A DNA stretch of 49,181 bases from an uncultured Microbulbifer sp. (GTDB taxonomy: Bacteria; Pseudomonadota; Gammaproteobacteria; Pseudomonadales; Cellvibrionaceae). Both the position numbers and the translations under genes were made by a program. Where the stretch lies: NCBI RefSeq assembly GCF_913055755.1, contig NZ_CAJXKH010000014.1, forward strand, positions 1 through 49,181. The letters run 5' to 3'. The notes beneath the pieces were generated by a model. The model did not search any database and was not told the origin of the DNA. It saw only the letters and a list, made by a program, of their open reading frames with translations. Below are positions 1-9,424 of this stretch, piece after piece; position 1 is the first letter of the stretch; every line of letters starts with the position of its first letter.

Positions 1-1342
<1,342 letters not shown>

Positions 1343-1447
1343 ATCACACAATCGACGTATGATCTATCGTTGAATGTGGTAGGAGCGCTCGCCGGTAGTG
1401 ATGCTGCCAGCGGGCTCTGGCTACATTTCGCAGTACAGGGATTTTTC

Positions 1448-3409
1448 ATGCGCCATACCATTCCAACCTCCCTCACCTTCATTTTTTTCTTGCTCGCGGC
1501 CTTCTCCAGCGCGGCTTCTGCCGCTGTCCCACTGAGTGATCTGATTCGACACGTCGAGGTCGAGCAGGTCAAAATTTCTCCCAGCGGATCGCACATTGCC
1601 ATCAAGCGCCTGTACAAGGGGGAGCGAGTGCTGGTAATCCGCGCGTTGGACACCAGGAAAATCACGGGAACCATCCAGTTTCGCGGTGATGAAGAGGTGG
1701 GCAATTTCATCTGGGCCAACGACGATCGGGTTGTAGCGGAAATCATTTCGCGCAGAGACGCACTGGAAACACCGGTCAATTACGGCTCGCTGTATGCGAT
1801 CAATGCCGATGGTACGCGCAACCTGAATATTTTCGGCTACGCGGCCGGCCAAACCCAGACCGGCAGCCGGATTCAAAAAGCCAAAGCGACCTACGCCCAC
1901 GCCACGATTATCGACAAGCTGACTGACAATAAAGACGAAATTCTGATATCGACCCGTCCCTGGGCGCGACAGGGCGAAGCACACGGGGACGTATTCCGGC
2001 TGAATATCTATACCGGCGTACGCAAAGAAGTCGTCGGATTGCCGCAGATGGACGGCAGAGCATTTACCGATGGCTACGGGAATCTGATCTTTGCCAATGG
2101 CACGAACACAGAAAATGACTACGAGCTGTACCGCAAAAGTGACAATGGCTGGGAACTGACAGATCACCCTCTTCTGGAGAAAGCCTACCCCGCCGGCTAC
2201 GACCGCAGCACCGGGGAAATTTACCTGATCAAGGAAGAGCCTGGCGAGACGGAGTCCCTGATCGCCTGGAACCGGGAAAATCAATCCGGGCGCAGGGTTT
2301 TCCAGCACGCCATCACCGATATCAGCGGACTACTGACACACCCAAATACCAACAAGCCACTCGGGGTGTATCTGAATCCGGATTACCCAACCGCGGAGTT
2401 TTTCGCCGAAGACCAAAGTTTTATTTCCTTCTATCGCGGCCTGCGGCAGGCATTTGAGGGCTACCATACCCGCTTCACCAGTTTTACCCGCGATGGAAAG
2501 CTCGGCGTACTCAAAGTATCCGGGGACCGGCTCCCGGGGGATTACTTCCTGGTCAACCTGGAAAACAAACAAGTCGACTTTCTGACTTCCTCCGCGGACT
2601 GGCTGGACCCGGCCACCCTGAACCCGATGCGCGCCGAGGCTTTCGAATCCTCTGACGGGCTGCGTATCGGCACCTACCTCACCTTCCCCAAAGGTCAGGA
2701 AAGAAAACTACCCATGATCGTCATGCCTCACGGCGGGCCGCATGCGAGAGACTACTGGGGCTTTGATCGCGACGCGCAGATACTGTCACAGAACGGATAT
2801 CTGGTGTTGCAGGTGAATTTTCGCGGCTCTACAGGTTACGGGGATGGCTTCCTGGCGGCGGGCGAGCGCCAGTGGGGTGGGAATATTCAGCGGGATATCG
2901 CAGAAGCGGTACAGTGGGCAGTCGATCAAGGCTACGCCGATAAAAACCGTATCTGCATCTACGGCGCCAGTTTCGGTGGCTATTCGGCCATGATGAACCC
3001 CATCCGCTATCCGGACCTCTACCAGTGCGCGGCTGGTTACGCCGGTGTGTACGATTTAGAGCTGCTATACAAAGAGGGCGACGTGCCCCGCCGGAATCGG
3101 GGCGTGGCATATCTGACCAAGACCATTGGTGAGAGCGAGACGGAACTCAAAGAGAATTCACCGCTTTATCACACCGATGCACTGAATCTACCGCTGTTTA
3201 TCATACACGGTGAAAAAGACGAGCGCGCACCGGTCTCTCATGCGGAAGCACTACTGGAAAAGGTGGGCGAGGACAGTAAATCGGTGCAATCACTGATTGC
3301 GCCAACCGAGGGGCACGGGTTCTATAGCGAGGAAAACAACCTCGAGCTGTACACCCAGCTGCTGTCGTTTTTTGACACGCATATCGGGGTAGGCTCCGCC
3401 GAGCGATAA
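1448..3409 (+). CDS. Secreted S9-family prolyl oligopeptidase-like peptidase
   Basis: A 653-residue serine peptidase of family S9 (acylaminoacyl peptidase/dipeptidyl peptidase-like). The start at ATG 1448 exposes a signal peptide (basic MRHT, a hydrophobic run, then SSAASA before VPLSD), so it is probably periplasmic or exported; the frame's longer start at 1370 would bury it. The N-terminal half (about 30-390) has the pattern expected of a beta-propeller. The C-terminal alpha/beta hydrolase holds HGGPHAR, the nucleophile motif GASFGGYSA (S508), D591 in GEKDERAP and H623 in EGHGFY, a complete triad. Members clip short peptides; the exact specificity cannot be read from sequence. It stands alone between dapE and a convergent gene and ends at a strong terminator. 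Confidence 0.88.
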   Translation: MRHTIPTSLTFIFFLLAAFSSAASAAVPLSDLIRHVEVEQVKISPSGSHIAIKRLYKGERVLVIRALDTRKITGTIQFRGDEEVGNFIWANDDRVVAEIISRRDALETPVNYGSLYAINADGTRNLNIFGYAAGQTQTGSRIQKAKATYAHATIIDKLTDNKDEILISTRPWARQGEAHGDVFRLNIYTGVRKEVVGLPQMDGRAFTDGYGNLIFANGTNTENDYELYRKSDNGWELTDHPLLEKAYPAGYDRSTGEIYLIKEEPGETESLIAWNRENQSGRRVFQHAITDISGLLTHPNTNKPLGVYLNPDYPTAEFFAEDQSFISFYRGLRQAFEGYHTRFTSFTRDGKLGVLKVSGDRLPGDYFLVNLENKQVDFLTSSADWLDPATLNPMRAEAFESSDGLRIGTYLTFPKGQERKLPMIVMPHGGPHARDYWGFDRDAQILSQNGYLVLQVNFRGSTGYGDGFLAAGERQWGGNIQRDIAEAVQWAVDQGYADKNRICIYGASFGGYSAMMNPIRYPDLYQCAAGYAGVYDLELLYKEGDVPRRNRGVAYLTKTIGESETELKENSPLYHTDALNLPLFIIHGEKDERAPVSHAEALLEKVGEDSKSVQSLIAPTEGHGFYSEENNLELYTQLLSFFDTHIGVGSAER

Positions 3410-3434
3410 ACAGCCGATTGCGAGCCGTAAAATA

Positions 3435-3463
3435 AAAAAACGGGCTAAAAAAGCCCGTTTTTT
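3435..3463. terminator. Bidirectional Rho-independent terminator
   Basis: The stem is AAAAAACGGGCT/AGCCCGTTTTTT around an A5 loop, with T-runs available on both strands. It lies between the convergent S9 peptidase gene and the fldA-linked small gene and can serve both. Confidence 0.9.
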
Positions 3464-3488
3464 ATTGCCGAAGTCTCGGCGAGAGTAA

Positions 3489-3860
3489 TCAGTGCAGGCG
3501 GCCGTGGCGCACCACCGGCTGCGGGGCCTCGCTCACATCGTAACCGTGCGCCATCACGAAATAATAGAGCACCTGCTCCTCACCTTCGACTTCCGACATC
3601 AGGTCAAAGATGACCTCTTCTTTTTCTCCCGGAGTAATGCGCACATTGCTCACCAGTTCCGGCTCCACGAACACCTCGCCAACCAGGCGCTTGCCGCGTA
3701 CCAGCTGAACCAGCAGCGTGCTGGGGTTTTCCTGGGTAAAGCGCCAGTGGTAGTCGTCATCGTCGTACAGGATAGATTCCGGCGTACCCACACGCAGAAT
3801 GCAACTGGTGTGTTCGGCCAGCCAGGTCCAGAAATCCTTGAGCGTGAGGGAACCGGTCAT
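3489..3860 (-). CDS. Conserved hypothetical protein coupled to flavodoxin
   Basis: A 123-residue acidic protein beginning MTGSLTLKDF; I do not recognise a named domain. It has no signal peptide or membrane segment. Visible features are an amphipathic N-terminus rich in Trp, a DDDDYHWRF stretch that suggests a beta strand, and a late EEQVLYYFVMAHGYD segment. The start at 3860 was chosen because a GAGG ribosome site lies 8 bases upstream and it begins only 7 bases after the fldA stop. The longer frame from 3914 would overlap fldA. The close spacing says it is co-transcribed and translationally coupled with fldA. A role in flavodoxin or electron-transfer biology is inferred from position only. 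Confidence 0.7.
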   Translation of the reverse strand: MTGSLTLKDFWTWLAEHTSCILRVGTPESILYDDDDYHWRFTQENPSTLLVQLVRGKRLVGEVFVEPELVSNVRITPGEKEEVIFDLMSEVEGEEQVLYYFVMAHGYDVSEAPQPVVRHGRLH

Positions 3861-3867
3861 ATCAGCC

Positions 3868-4419
3868 TCAATCCTCGAGCTCAACGACACTGTCTTCCCC
3901 ACCCTCGAGGTCAAGCTCCCGGGCGAGCTGCTTGCACCAGAGGTTAAGGCGCCCGCAAGTCAGTTCTTCCTGCTGATCCTCGTCAATGGCCAGACCTACG
4001 AACAGCCCCTGTCCTTCAATCTCCGCCTTGGAGGCCTCGAATTCGTACCCATCGGTGGACCAGTGGCCAACAATAGCCGCGCCGTTGGCAACAATCACAT
4101 CGTGCAGCATGCCCATGGCATCGAGGAAATAGTCACCGTAACCAAACTGGTCGCCGAGGCCGAACAGCGCTACGGTCTTGCCGGTGAAATCAATTTCCTG
4201 AACATCTTCCCAGAAGTCTTCCCAGTCGGACTGGATCTGGCCGAAATCCCAGGTGGGGATTCCGAAGATCAGCTGGTCGTAATCGGCGATTTCGAGCTGG
4301 GTCACATCCGCGATATCGTGGATATCCACGCGGTCTTCGCCCAGGCGGGCAGCTATGCGCTGCGCGACGCCTTCGGTATTGCCTTCGTCACTGCCGTAAA
4401 ACAGGCCGATCTTGCTCAC
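3868..4419 (-). CDS. fldA: Long-chain flavodoxin
   Basis: A 183-residue flavodoxin, a small FMN electron carrier of the cytoplasm that serves reductive enzymes such as biotin synthase, IspG/IspH and ribonucleotide reductase activation. The phosphate loop is GSDEGNTEGVA (residues 9-19), close to the usual T/S-x-T-G-x-T. The flavin-contact regions PTWDFGQIQSDWEDF and GLGDQFGYGDYFLDAMG are both present, and the inserted loop typical of the long-chain class follows. The C-terminus is a short acidic tail (EGGEDSVVELED) somewhat longer than in E. coli FldA. A typical iron-regulated gene in other bacteria, but I see no convincing Fur site in the leader. Confidence 0.93.
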   Translation of the reverse strand: MSKIGLFYGSDEGNTEGVAQRIAARLGEDRVDIHDIADVTQLEIADYDQLIFGIPTWDFGQIQSDWEDFWEDVQEIDFTGKTVALFGLGDQFGYGDYFLDAMGMLHDVIVANGAAIVGHWSTDGYEFEASKAEIEGQGLFVGLAIDEDQQEELTCGRLNLWCKQLARELDLEGGEDSVVELED

Positions 4420-4536
4420 TTTCTCTCCTCAAGCTGCGATTCCGGGGATACATCTCACTCCGGAGCGGCGGGCATTTTCCCAACAATAGGAGATGCCAGC
4501 AAGCACTGGAGGCAAATAGGGGCTGCAGGCGGATAC

Positions 4537-4560
4537 AAAAAAGCCCCCGGTACCGGGGGC
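4537..4560 (-). terminator. Rho-independent terminator of the cpxP-like gene
   Basis: A perfect 18-base palindrome (GCCCCCGGTACCGGGGGC, 4543-4560) is followed on the minus strand by six T (4537-4542), a classic terminator with an Hfq-type U tail. Confidence 0.9.
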
Positions 4561-4730
4561 GTGAGGGAAAGTCCACCAGCTGTTGGGGTAAGCGCCGGTG
4601 GACCTGAAGAGGCCGAAGGGGTGACTGGCCGGGCAAACCCGCAAACCGGGTACCCGGACCGGGGACTGGTAGCGGAAGCCAGGCTCTGCGCCCGATCCGT
4701 TGAGACTTGCCTTGAGACTTACCTTGAGAC
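4537..4730 (-). ncRNA. Candidate 3'UTR-derived small RNA downstream of the cpxP-like gene
   Basis: The minus-strand transcript of the cpxP-like gene continues about 190 bases past its stop before a perfect terminator (4537-4560). On the way it forms a hairpin with arms 4571-4577/4597-4603. Between that hairpin and the terminator sits an apparently single-stranded pyrimidine stretch reading CUUUCCCUCACG, which is complementary to Shine-Dalgarno sequences. The position matches CpxQ, which in E. coli is cut from the 3' end of cpxP mRNA and acts with Hfq. No sequence homology to CpxQ is claimed. This is inference from position and structure. The rest of this 311-base gap (4420-4536) carries only the fldA leader. 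Confidence 0.4.
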
Positions 4731-4735
4731 TTACT
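4700..4735. repeat. Three tandem 12-base repeats across the cpxP-like stop codon
   Basis: TTGAGACTT occurs at 4700-4708, 4712-4720 and 4724-4732 with three-base spacers (GCC, ACC), an exact 12-base period. The last unit overlaps the minus-strand TAA at 4731-4733. The repeats begin the 3'UTR of the cpxP-like mRNA. Confidence 0.85.
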
Positions 4736-5201
4736 GATCGCGCTCCTGCCAGCGTTTCATACGCTCTTTGTGGTGGGCCTTGCGCTCGGCTTTCATCTCC
4801 TTGAGCTTGGCCTTCTGCTCGTCGGTGAGGATGGATTCGAACTGCACCCACTTATCGTGCATGCGCTGCATCCTGGCCACTTCCATATGGCCCAGCTTGG
4901 CCCCCAATGTGTCCAGGGTGGCCTGGTCCGCGCCAGACTCAATGGCATCTTTCAGTTGCTGGCGTACCGCGTGGAGTTCATCCCGGTCCGCCTTGCGGGC
5001 TTCGCGGTTGGCTTCGCGATTGGCCTTCAACTGTGCCTTCTGGCCTTCGGTCAGGTCGAGTTTTTCCGCCAGGTGCTCGAACATACGCTCCTTGTGATGA
5101 CCGTGCCCGTGGTCACCGCCCGGGGAGGCCATCACCATACCCGGAGCAATCAGGGCACTACTCAGAATGGCGCTGCCCGCCAGTGCTTTCCATTTAATCA
5201 T
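4731..5201 (-). CDS. cpxP: CpxP/Spy-family periplasmic LTxxQ protein
   Basis: A 156-residue periplasmic protein with a signal peptide (MIKWKALAGSAILSSALIAPGMVMA) and a mature part that is almost wholly charged helix. The two family motifs are present: LDLTEGQKAQL near residue 50 and ILTDEQKAKL near 127. A His-rich stretch (GGDHGHGHHKE) follows the cleavage site and could bind metal. Family members chaperone envelope proteins or repress CpxA. Divergent placement against cpxR-cpxA, with shared CpxR-like sites, supports the CpxP role; Spy or a zinc-resistance protein are alternatives. The start has AGGAAA six bases upstream. The stop lies inside a tandem repeat, and a long structured 3'UTR follows. 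Confidence 0.8.
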   Translation of the reverse strand: MIKWKALAGSAILSSALIAPGMVMASPGGDHGHGHHKERMFEHLAEKLDLTEGQKAQLKANREANREARKADRDELHAVRQQLKDAIESGADQATLDTLGAKLGHMEVARMQRMHDKWVQFESILTDEQKAKLKEMKAERKAHHKERMKRWQERDQ

Positions 5202-5300
5202 CGGAGTTTCCTCTTTGGTTGACGCCTGTCGACCGCTAGATCGCGAGGCCTGTTGGCTGATGCATTTCGTTTCGGTAGGTGCATATTAGGCTGGCCCTGT

Positions 5301-5345
5301 GTAAACAGGGGCTAACCGCGGTAAACATTTGTTAAGAACGGTAAA
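5301..5345. promoter_or_regulatory. Array of five CpxR-like half-sites at 10-base spacing
   Basis: GTAAA (5301), GCTAA (5311), GTAAA (5321), GTTAA (5331) and GTAAA (5341) recur with an exact 10-base period. The known CpxR site is GTAAA-N5-GTAAA, so each neighbouring pair makes a full or near-full site. The array sits between the divergent cpxP-like gene and cpxR and can control both. Confidence 0.75.
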
Positions 5346-5385
5346 ACACTCCCGGTCACGCCATCGGGGAATCCCTGGCTGTGCA

Positions 5386-5391
5386 TATAAT
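5386..5391 (+). promoter_or_regulatory. Probable -10 element of cpxR
   Basis: A perfect TATAAT lies 38 bases before the cpxR start codon. No good -35 is visible at the right distance, which fits a promoter that needs an activator bound at the GTAAA array just upstream. Confidence 0.55.
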
Positions 5392-5428
5392 GCAGCCCGA
5401 GCAACACACAACAGGAACAGAGTCACGC

Positions 5429-6133
5429 ATGAGCCATATCCTGCTGGTAGATGACGACACCGAATTGACCGAACTGCTCCAGGAGTTCCTGGTCGGTGAA
5501 GGCTTTGAAGTTACCGTGGCCAACGATGGCGGGCGGGGTCTGGAGTTGGCGCGTCAGGAAAACTTTGACGCGCTGGTGCTGGATGTAATGCTGCCGGTGC
5601 ACAGCGGCTTCGACGTGTTGCGCAAGCTGCGTGAGGAATCCGGCACCCCCGGCCGCTCTTTACCGGTGCTGATGCTGACCGCCAAGGGGGACACGGTGGA
5701 CCGTATTGTAGGCCTGGAAATGGGCGCCGACGACTACCTGCCCAAGCCCTGTAACCCCCGGGAACTGGCCGCGCGCCTGCGCGCGGTGTTGCGCCGCGGG
5801 CGCAGTGAAGTAGCCACTGCCGATGGCAACCTGAGCAGTGGCCAGATCCAGCTGATGCCGAAAGAGCACCAGTGCTTCTGGTCCGGCGAGCCGGTCAATC
5901 TCACCGGCGCGGAATTCTCGGTGCTCAAGGTACTGGTGGAAAATGCCGGCGAGGTAGTAAGCAAGGAAGTGCTCACGGAAAAGGCGCTGGGGCGCAAGCT
6001 GATGCCCTACGACCGCTCCATCGACGTACACGTGAGCAATATCCGGAAAAAGCTCGCCGAACAGGGCGCCAGTCGCGAACTGATCATCAATATCCGCGGT
6101 GCCGGATACATGCTCACCCAGGGCCAGGGATAA
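5429..6133 (+). CDS. cpxR: OmpR-family response regulator, CpxR-like
   Basis: A 234-residue DNA-binding response regulator. The receiver domain (1-120) has the acidic pocket VDDD (8-10), phospho-acceptor D52 in LVLDVMLP and the conserved Lys in MLTAKGD. The winged-helix effector (about 135-232) includes NLTGAEFSVL, SIDVHVSNIRKKL and IRGAGYML, typical of OmpR/PhoB proteins. The start at ATG 5429 gives a normal N-terminus (MSHILLVDD); the frame's earlier ATG at 5381 lies in the promoter. It is followed after 3 bases by its kinase gene and lies opposite a CpxP-like gene, so the CpxR assignment rests on sequence class plus context. It likely autoregulates through the 5301-5345 array. Confidence 0.88.
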   Translation: MSHILLVDDDTELTELLQEFLVGEGFEVTVANDGGRGLELARQENFDALVLDVMLPVHSGFDVLRKLREESGTPGRSLPVLMLTAKGDTVDRIVGLEMGADDYLPKPCNPRELAARLRAVLRRGRSEVATADGNLSSGQIQLMPKEHQCFWSGEPVNLTGAEFSVLKVLVENAGEVVSKEVLTEKALGRKLMPYDRSIDVHVSNIRKKLAEQGASRELIINIRGAGYMLTQGQG

Positions 6134-6136
6134 GCC

Positions 6137-7510
6137 ATGAGCAGTCTGTTTGGCCGCATGTTCTTCGGCGCCTGGCTCACTGCGGTGGTCATGGTGCTGG
6201 CGGCGGTCTATATCACTCACTTCCGGGAGTTTGGCGACCCGCGGCAAAAGGACCGCTGGGAGGGCCCGGAACTGTTCCGCGAGATCACCCACAACCTGCG
6301 CATGACGCGCCGGCACGGTTCGGATCACTTCCGGCACTGGCTGGAACAGCGCCCGGAGCGGGTGCAGAAGCGCATCTTCGCCCTCGATCGCGACGGCCTG
6401 GAACTGCTCGGGCGCCCCATTCCCGCCTCCATGGCGCCACTAATCAACTCCCTCAGTTACCGCAATCGCGAGGCCCACGCCCTGGTGGACAAAAAGCCGA
6501 CGGTGGGCTTTTTCGTGCCGCAGCGGGACGGCGGCAGCCTGCGTGTGGTGTTCGTGGCAGGCAAGAGCAAGGAGGAACTGCTGCTGCGGTTTGTGCTGGA
6601 CAATTTCTGGCCGATCCTGGTGCTCGCAACCCTGGCCTCGGGGCTGGCGTGCTACTGGCTGGCGCGCTACTTGAGCAAACCCCTGGACAACTTGCGCACC
6701 GCGACCCGCCGGGTCGCCGCCGGCGACCTCAGTTACCGGGTAACCCCGACCCTGCGCGGCCACAGCCGGGAGCTGGGCGACCTCGCCGCAGACTTCGACT
6801 CCATGACCGCGCAATTGCAGGCCTCCATGAGCGAGCAGCGCCGCCTGATCAAGGATGTCTCACACGAGCTGCGCTCGCCCCTGGCGCGGCTGCAGGTGGC
6901 GCTGGGCATTGCCCGGCAAAAGAACGTGCAGGCACTGGATCCGGAACTGGACAAGATCGGCAAGGCTGCCGACTACCTGGAAGACATCATTGCCGATATT
7001 CTGTCGCTGCCGGTCAGCAGCAGCGACAGTCGACCGCTGGATGACGTGGTGGAGATCAACAGCCTGATGGAGGCACTGACGGAAGACCTGCGGGACGAAG
7101 CGCGGCAAAAGCAGGTGGGCTTTTCCCTGCGCAGCGACGAGCACGAGCTGCTGGTCGCCACCCGCGGCAGTTCGCTTACCGCTGCGCTGGAAAACATACT
7201 CCGCAACAGTATCAAATACAGTCCCGCGCACGGTCAGGTGGATATCAGCATCACCTCGGAAAACTCCCGCTGCCAGATCCGCGTCACCGACGCCGGCAAC
7301 GGGGTGCCCGAGGAAGAACTGGAAGCCATATTCCGCCCGTTCTACCGCACCGATGAAGCCCGCACCCGGGAGAGTGGCGGCTTCGGGCTCGGACTCGCCA
7401 TTGCCCAGCGCTCTATCGTGCAACACGGCGGCAAAATCGAAGCCTTCAATACCTCCCACGCGGGCCTCTGCGTGAGCATCGAGCTCCCGTTACTCGACGA
7501 CACCTTCTGA
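6137..7510 (+). CDS. cpxA: CpxA-like sensor histidine kinase
   Basis: A 457-residue inner-membrane sensor kinase. It has a first membrane helix at about 8-28, a short periplasmic domain, a second helix near 155-175 (FWPILVLATLASGLACYWLA), a HAMP linker and the dimerisation domain with phosphorylated H243 in KDVSHELRSP. The ATPase domain carries the N box (ENILRNSIKYSP), the G1 box (VTDAGNGVP), an F box (FRPFYR) and the G2 box (GGFGLGLAI). This is the CpxA layout: it would sense envelope damage, relieved of CpxP inhibition, and phosphorylate the CpxR-like regulator. The gene starts 3 bases after cpxR. A short hairpin directly follows the stop. Confidence 0.88.
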   Translation: MSSLFGRMFFGAWLTAVVMVLAAVYITHFREFGDPRQKDRWEGPELFREITHNLRMTRRHGSDHFRHWLEQRPERVQKRIFALDRDGLELLGRPIPASMAPLINSLSYRNREAHALVDKKPTVGFFVPQRDGGSLRVVFVAGKSKEELLLRFVLDNFWPILVLATLASGLACYWLARYLSKPLDNLRTATRRVAAGDLSYRVTPTLRGHSRELGDLAADFDSMTAQLQASMSEQRRLIKDVSHELRSPLARLQVALGIARQKNVQALDPELDKIGKAADYLEDIIADILSLPVSSSDSRPLDDVVEINSLMEALTEDLRDEARQKQVGFSLRSDEHELLVATRGSSLTAALENILRNSIKYSPAHGQVDISITSENSRCQIRVTDAGNGVPEEELEAIFRPFYRTDEARTRESGGFGLGLAIAQRSIVQHGGKIEAFNTSHAGLCVSIELPLLDDTF

Positions 7511-7531
7511 GCGCTGACCGCCAGCGCGTCT
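7511..7531 (+). terminator. Weak terminator-like hairpin after cpxA
   Basis: GCGCTG (7511-7516) pairs with CAGCGC (7522-7527) and is followed by GTCTTT. The stem is short and the T-run poor, so termination is only partial at best. Confidence 0.35.
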
Positions 7532-7730
7532 TTCCGTGCCTGGCCAGCGCCTTACCGCTATCGCCCCCACCACACACACACTCTACTTCCGCAATCCCCT
7601 CTGTAGCGCTGCCGCCCGCCAGCCATTACACTCGAGTATGTTGTATAGCCTGGCGCCGCCCCCTCACCACAAGCCCGGGGACCGGCGCGAACAGTGGAAA
7701 GTCGACCGATAATTTTTGGGGGAATCTGCC

Positions 7731-8471
7731 ATGCGCTGGTTACTTTACATCCTGATTTTTCTCGCCCTGCTGGTACTCGCCGGCTATCTCTTTCCCCGGG
7801 TTGCGACTACCGAGCGCAGCGTTTACATCGCAGAGCCCCCGGAAGTGGTATTCCCCTACGTGAATAACTTCCGCAACTTCAACAAGTGGTCCCCCTGGTA
7901 CCAGATCGACCCGCAAACCGAGTACAGCTACAGCGGTTTTACCGAAGGTGTCGGCGCCACCATGAGCTGGACCAGCGATGATCCCAAGGTCGGCAATGGC
8001 TCCCAGACTATCACCGCCAGTGAACCCTACTCGCGGGTCGCCACCGAGCTGGATTTCGGCGCCCAGGGCAAGGCCCAGGCAGAATTCAAGCTGGTCCCCC
8101 AGGGCAGCGGCAGCAACGTGACCTGGTCTTTCTCCTCCGAAATGGGCGGCGGCCCCATTGGCCGCTGGATGGGGCTGATGGTGTCGAAAATGGTCGGCAG
8201 TTCCTATGAGCAGGGGCTGGAGAAACTGAAATCGGTGGTGGAAAAGGAGGCTGCCGCAGTGCCCACTAGCGAACCGGCTTCAGCGCCGACAGGCGAACCG
8301 GCGCCACAACCGCAGGCCGAACCCGAGAGCGACCCGGGCACCATCGAACCGGAGGAAGTGGACCCGGGCATGGAAAGCGAGATCATCGACGAGGACGAAA
8401 CAGAAAACATGGGCGACGACGGCGATGCCCTGGAGGACTTCCAGGAGCAAGAGCTGCAGGAGCAGCCATAG
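7731..8471 (+). CDS. Membrane-anchored SRPBCC-family protein with acidic tail
   Basis: A 246-residue protein. An N-terminal membrane helix (MRWLLYILIFLALLVLAGYLF) is followed by an SRPBCC/START-like ligand-binding fold (about 25-165), recognisable by SVYIAEPPEVVFPYVNNFRNFNKWSPW and the GxGATMSW segment, the pattern of polyketide-cyclase/dehydrase-type proteins. After residue 175 the sequence is low-complexity, rich in Pro, Glu and Asp, ending in a strongly acidic tail. Start ATG 7731 has a G-rich ribosome site; the frame also allows TTG 7716, which is less likely. Members bind hydrophobic ligands; the ligand here is unknown. It is a single gene closed by a strong terminator. Confidence 0.75.
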   Translation: MRWLLYILIFLALLVLAGYLFPRVATTERSVYIAEPPEVVFPYVNNFRNFNKWSPWYQIDPQTEYSYSGFTEGVGATMSWTSDDPKVGNGSQTITASEPYSRVATELDFGAQGKAQAEFKLVPQGSGSNVTWSFSSEMGGGPIGRWMGLMVSKMVGSSYEQGLEKLKSVVEKEAAAVPTSEPASAPTGEPAPQPQAEPESDPGTIEPEEVDPGMESEIIDEDETENMGDDGDALEDFQEQELQEQP

Positions 8472-8491
8472 AGCCCGAATTGGACACAACG

Positions 8492-8521
8492 AAAAAAGGT
8501 GGCCACTGGCCACCTTTTTTT
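8492..8521. terminator. Bidirectional Rho-independent terminator
   Basis: AAAAAAGGTGGCC and GGCCACCTTTTTT form a 13-bp stem around ACT. It separates the SRPBCC gene from the convergent rluB operon and has T-runs on both strands. Confidence 0.92.
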
Positions 8522-8551
8522 GTCCCACTTACTTTGTCGTTACCCGCAGCG

Positions 8552-9424
8552 CTAGTTGTTCGAGCGCCGCGTGGGCTTGCGCTGCTGTCCCTGCCCCGGC
8601 GACTTGCGCAGCTTGCGACGCTGCCGCTGCAGGGTTTCCTTTTCCGCCTGAGTCAGCGGGCGCTGTCCCAGTTTGGGCAGGCCGGCGGTGATGCAGAGAT
8701 CATCGATTTCCCTGGGCTCCATCTCGATCCACTGCCCCACGCGCACGTGGGAGGGGATAAACACACTGCCGTAACGCACCCGCTTCAGGCGGCTTACCCG
8801 CACGCCCTGGGACTCCCACAGGCGGCGCACTTCGCGGTTGCGCCCTTCCATCACCACACAGTAGAACCAGCGGTTGGTGCCTTCACCACCACTTTCGACG
8901 ATATCGGTAAAACGCGCCTCTCCGTCCTCCAGCAACACACCGGTGGTCAGGCGTTTTTTCATATCATCGTCAACCTGGCCCTGGATTCGCACCAGGTACT
9001 CGCGATCGATCACCGAGGAAGGATGCATCAGTTTGTTTGCCAGCTCACCGCTGTTGGTGAACAACAGCAGTCCGCTGGTATTGAAATCGAGCCGGCCCAC
9101 AGAGATCCAGCGGCCGCTGCTCAAGCGCGGCAAGCGGTCGTATACCGTGGGGCGGCCTTCCGGGTCGTGGCGGGAACAGATCTCACCAATCGGCTTGTTG
9201 TACAGGATCACCCGCAGGCGCTTTTCCTCGCCGGACGGCAGGGGCTTGCCGTCCATTTGGATGGTGTCTTCTTCGGTGACGCGCTCGCCAAGGCCGGCTA
9301 CCTGTCCATTGACGGTCACCCGGCCTGCTTCGATGGCGCGTTCCATTTCCCGGCGCGATCCCAGCCCAGCCCGGGCCAGGACTTTCTGCAGTTTTTCGCC
9401 TACCGGCGCTGCATCATTGCTCAT
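8552..9424 (-). CDS. rluB: 23S rRNA pseudouridine synthase B
   Basis: A 290-residue RsuA-family pseudouridine synthase. An S4 RNA-binding domain (about 9-56) is followed by the catalytic domain with [17 protein letters not shown], where D113 is the expected catalytic aspartate. Later motifs [12 protein letters not shown] and RLKRVRYG are also family-typical. RluB makes the pseudouridine at position 2605 of 23S rRNA (E. coli numbering). The C-terminus is a short basic, Gln-rich extension. It overlaps the scpB stop by ATGA, so translation is coupled, and it is the last gene of the rnm-yciO-scpA-scpB-rluB run. RluE or RluF are less likely given length and context. Confidence 0.9.
   Translation of the reverse strand: MSNDAAPVGEKLQKVLARAGLGSRREMERAIEAGRVTVNGQVAGLGERVTEEDTIQMDGKPLPSGEEKRLRVILYNKPIGEICSRHDPEGRPTVYDRLPRLSSGRWISVGRLDFNTSGLLLFTNSGELANKLMHPSSVIDREYLVRIQGQVDDDMKKRLTTGVLLEDGEARFTDIVESGGEGTNRWFYCVVMEGRNREVRRLWESQGVRVSRLKRVRYGSVFIPSHVRVGQWIEMEPREIDDLCITAGLPKLGQRPLTQAEKETLQRQRRKLRKSPGQGQQRKPTRRSNN

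Noticed and set aside
3799..4737. 312-codon plus-strand frame
   Set aside because: Antisense to fldA and its partner; no ribosome site and no family motif, while fldA is unmistakable.
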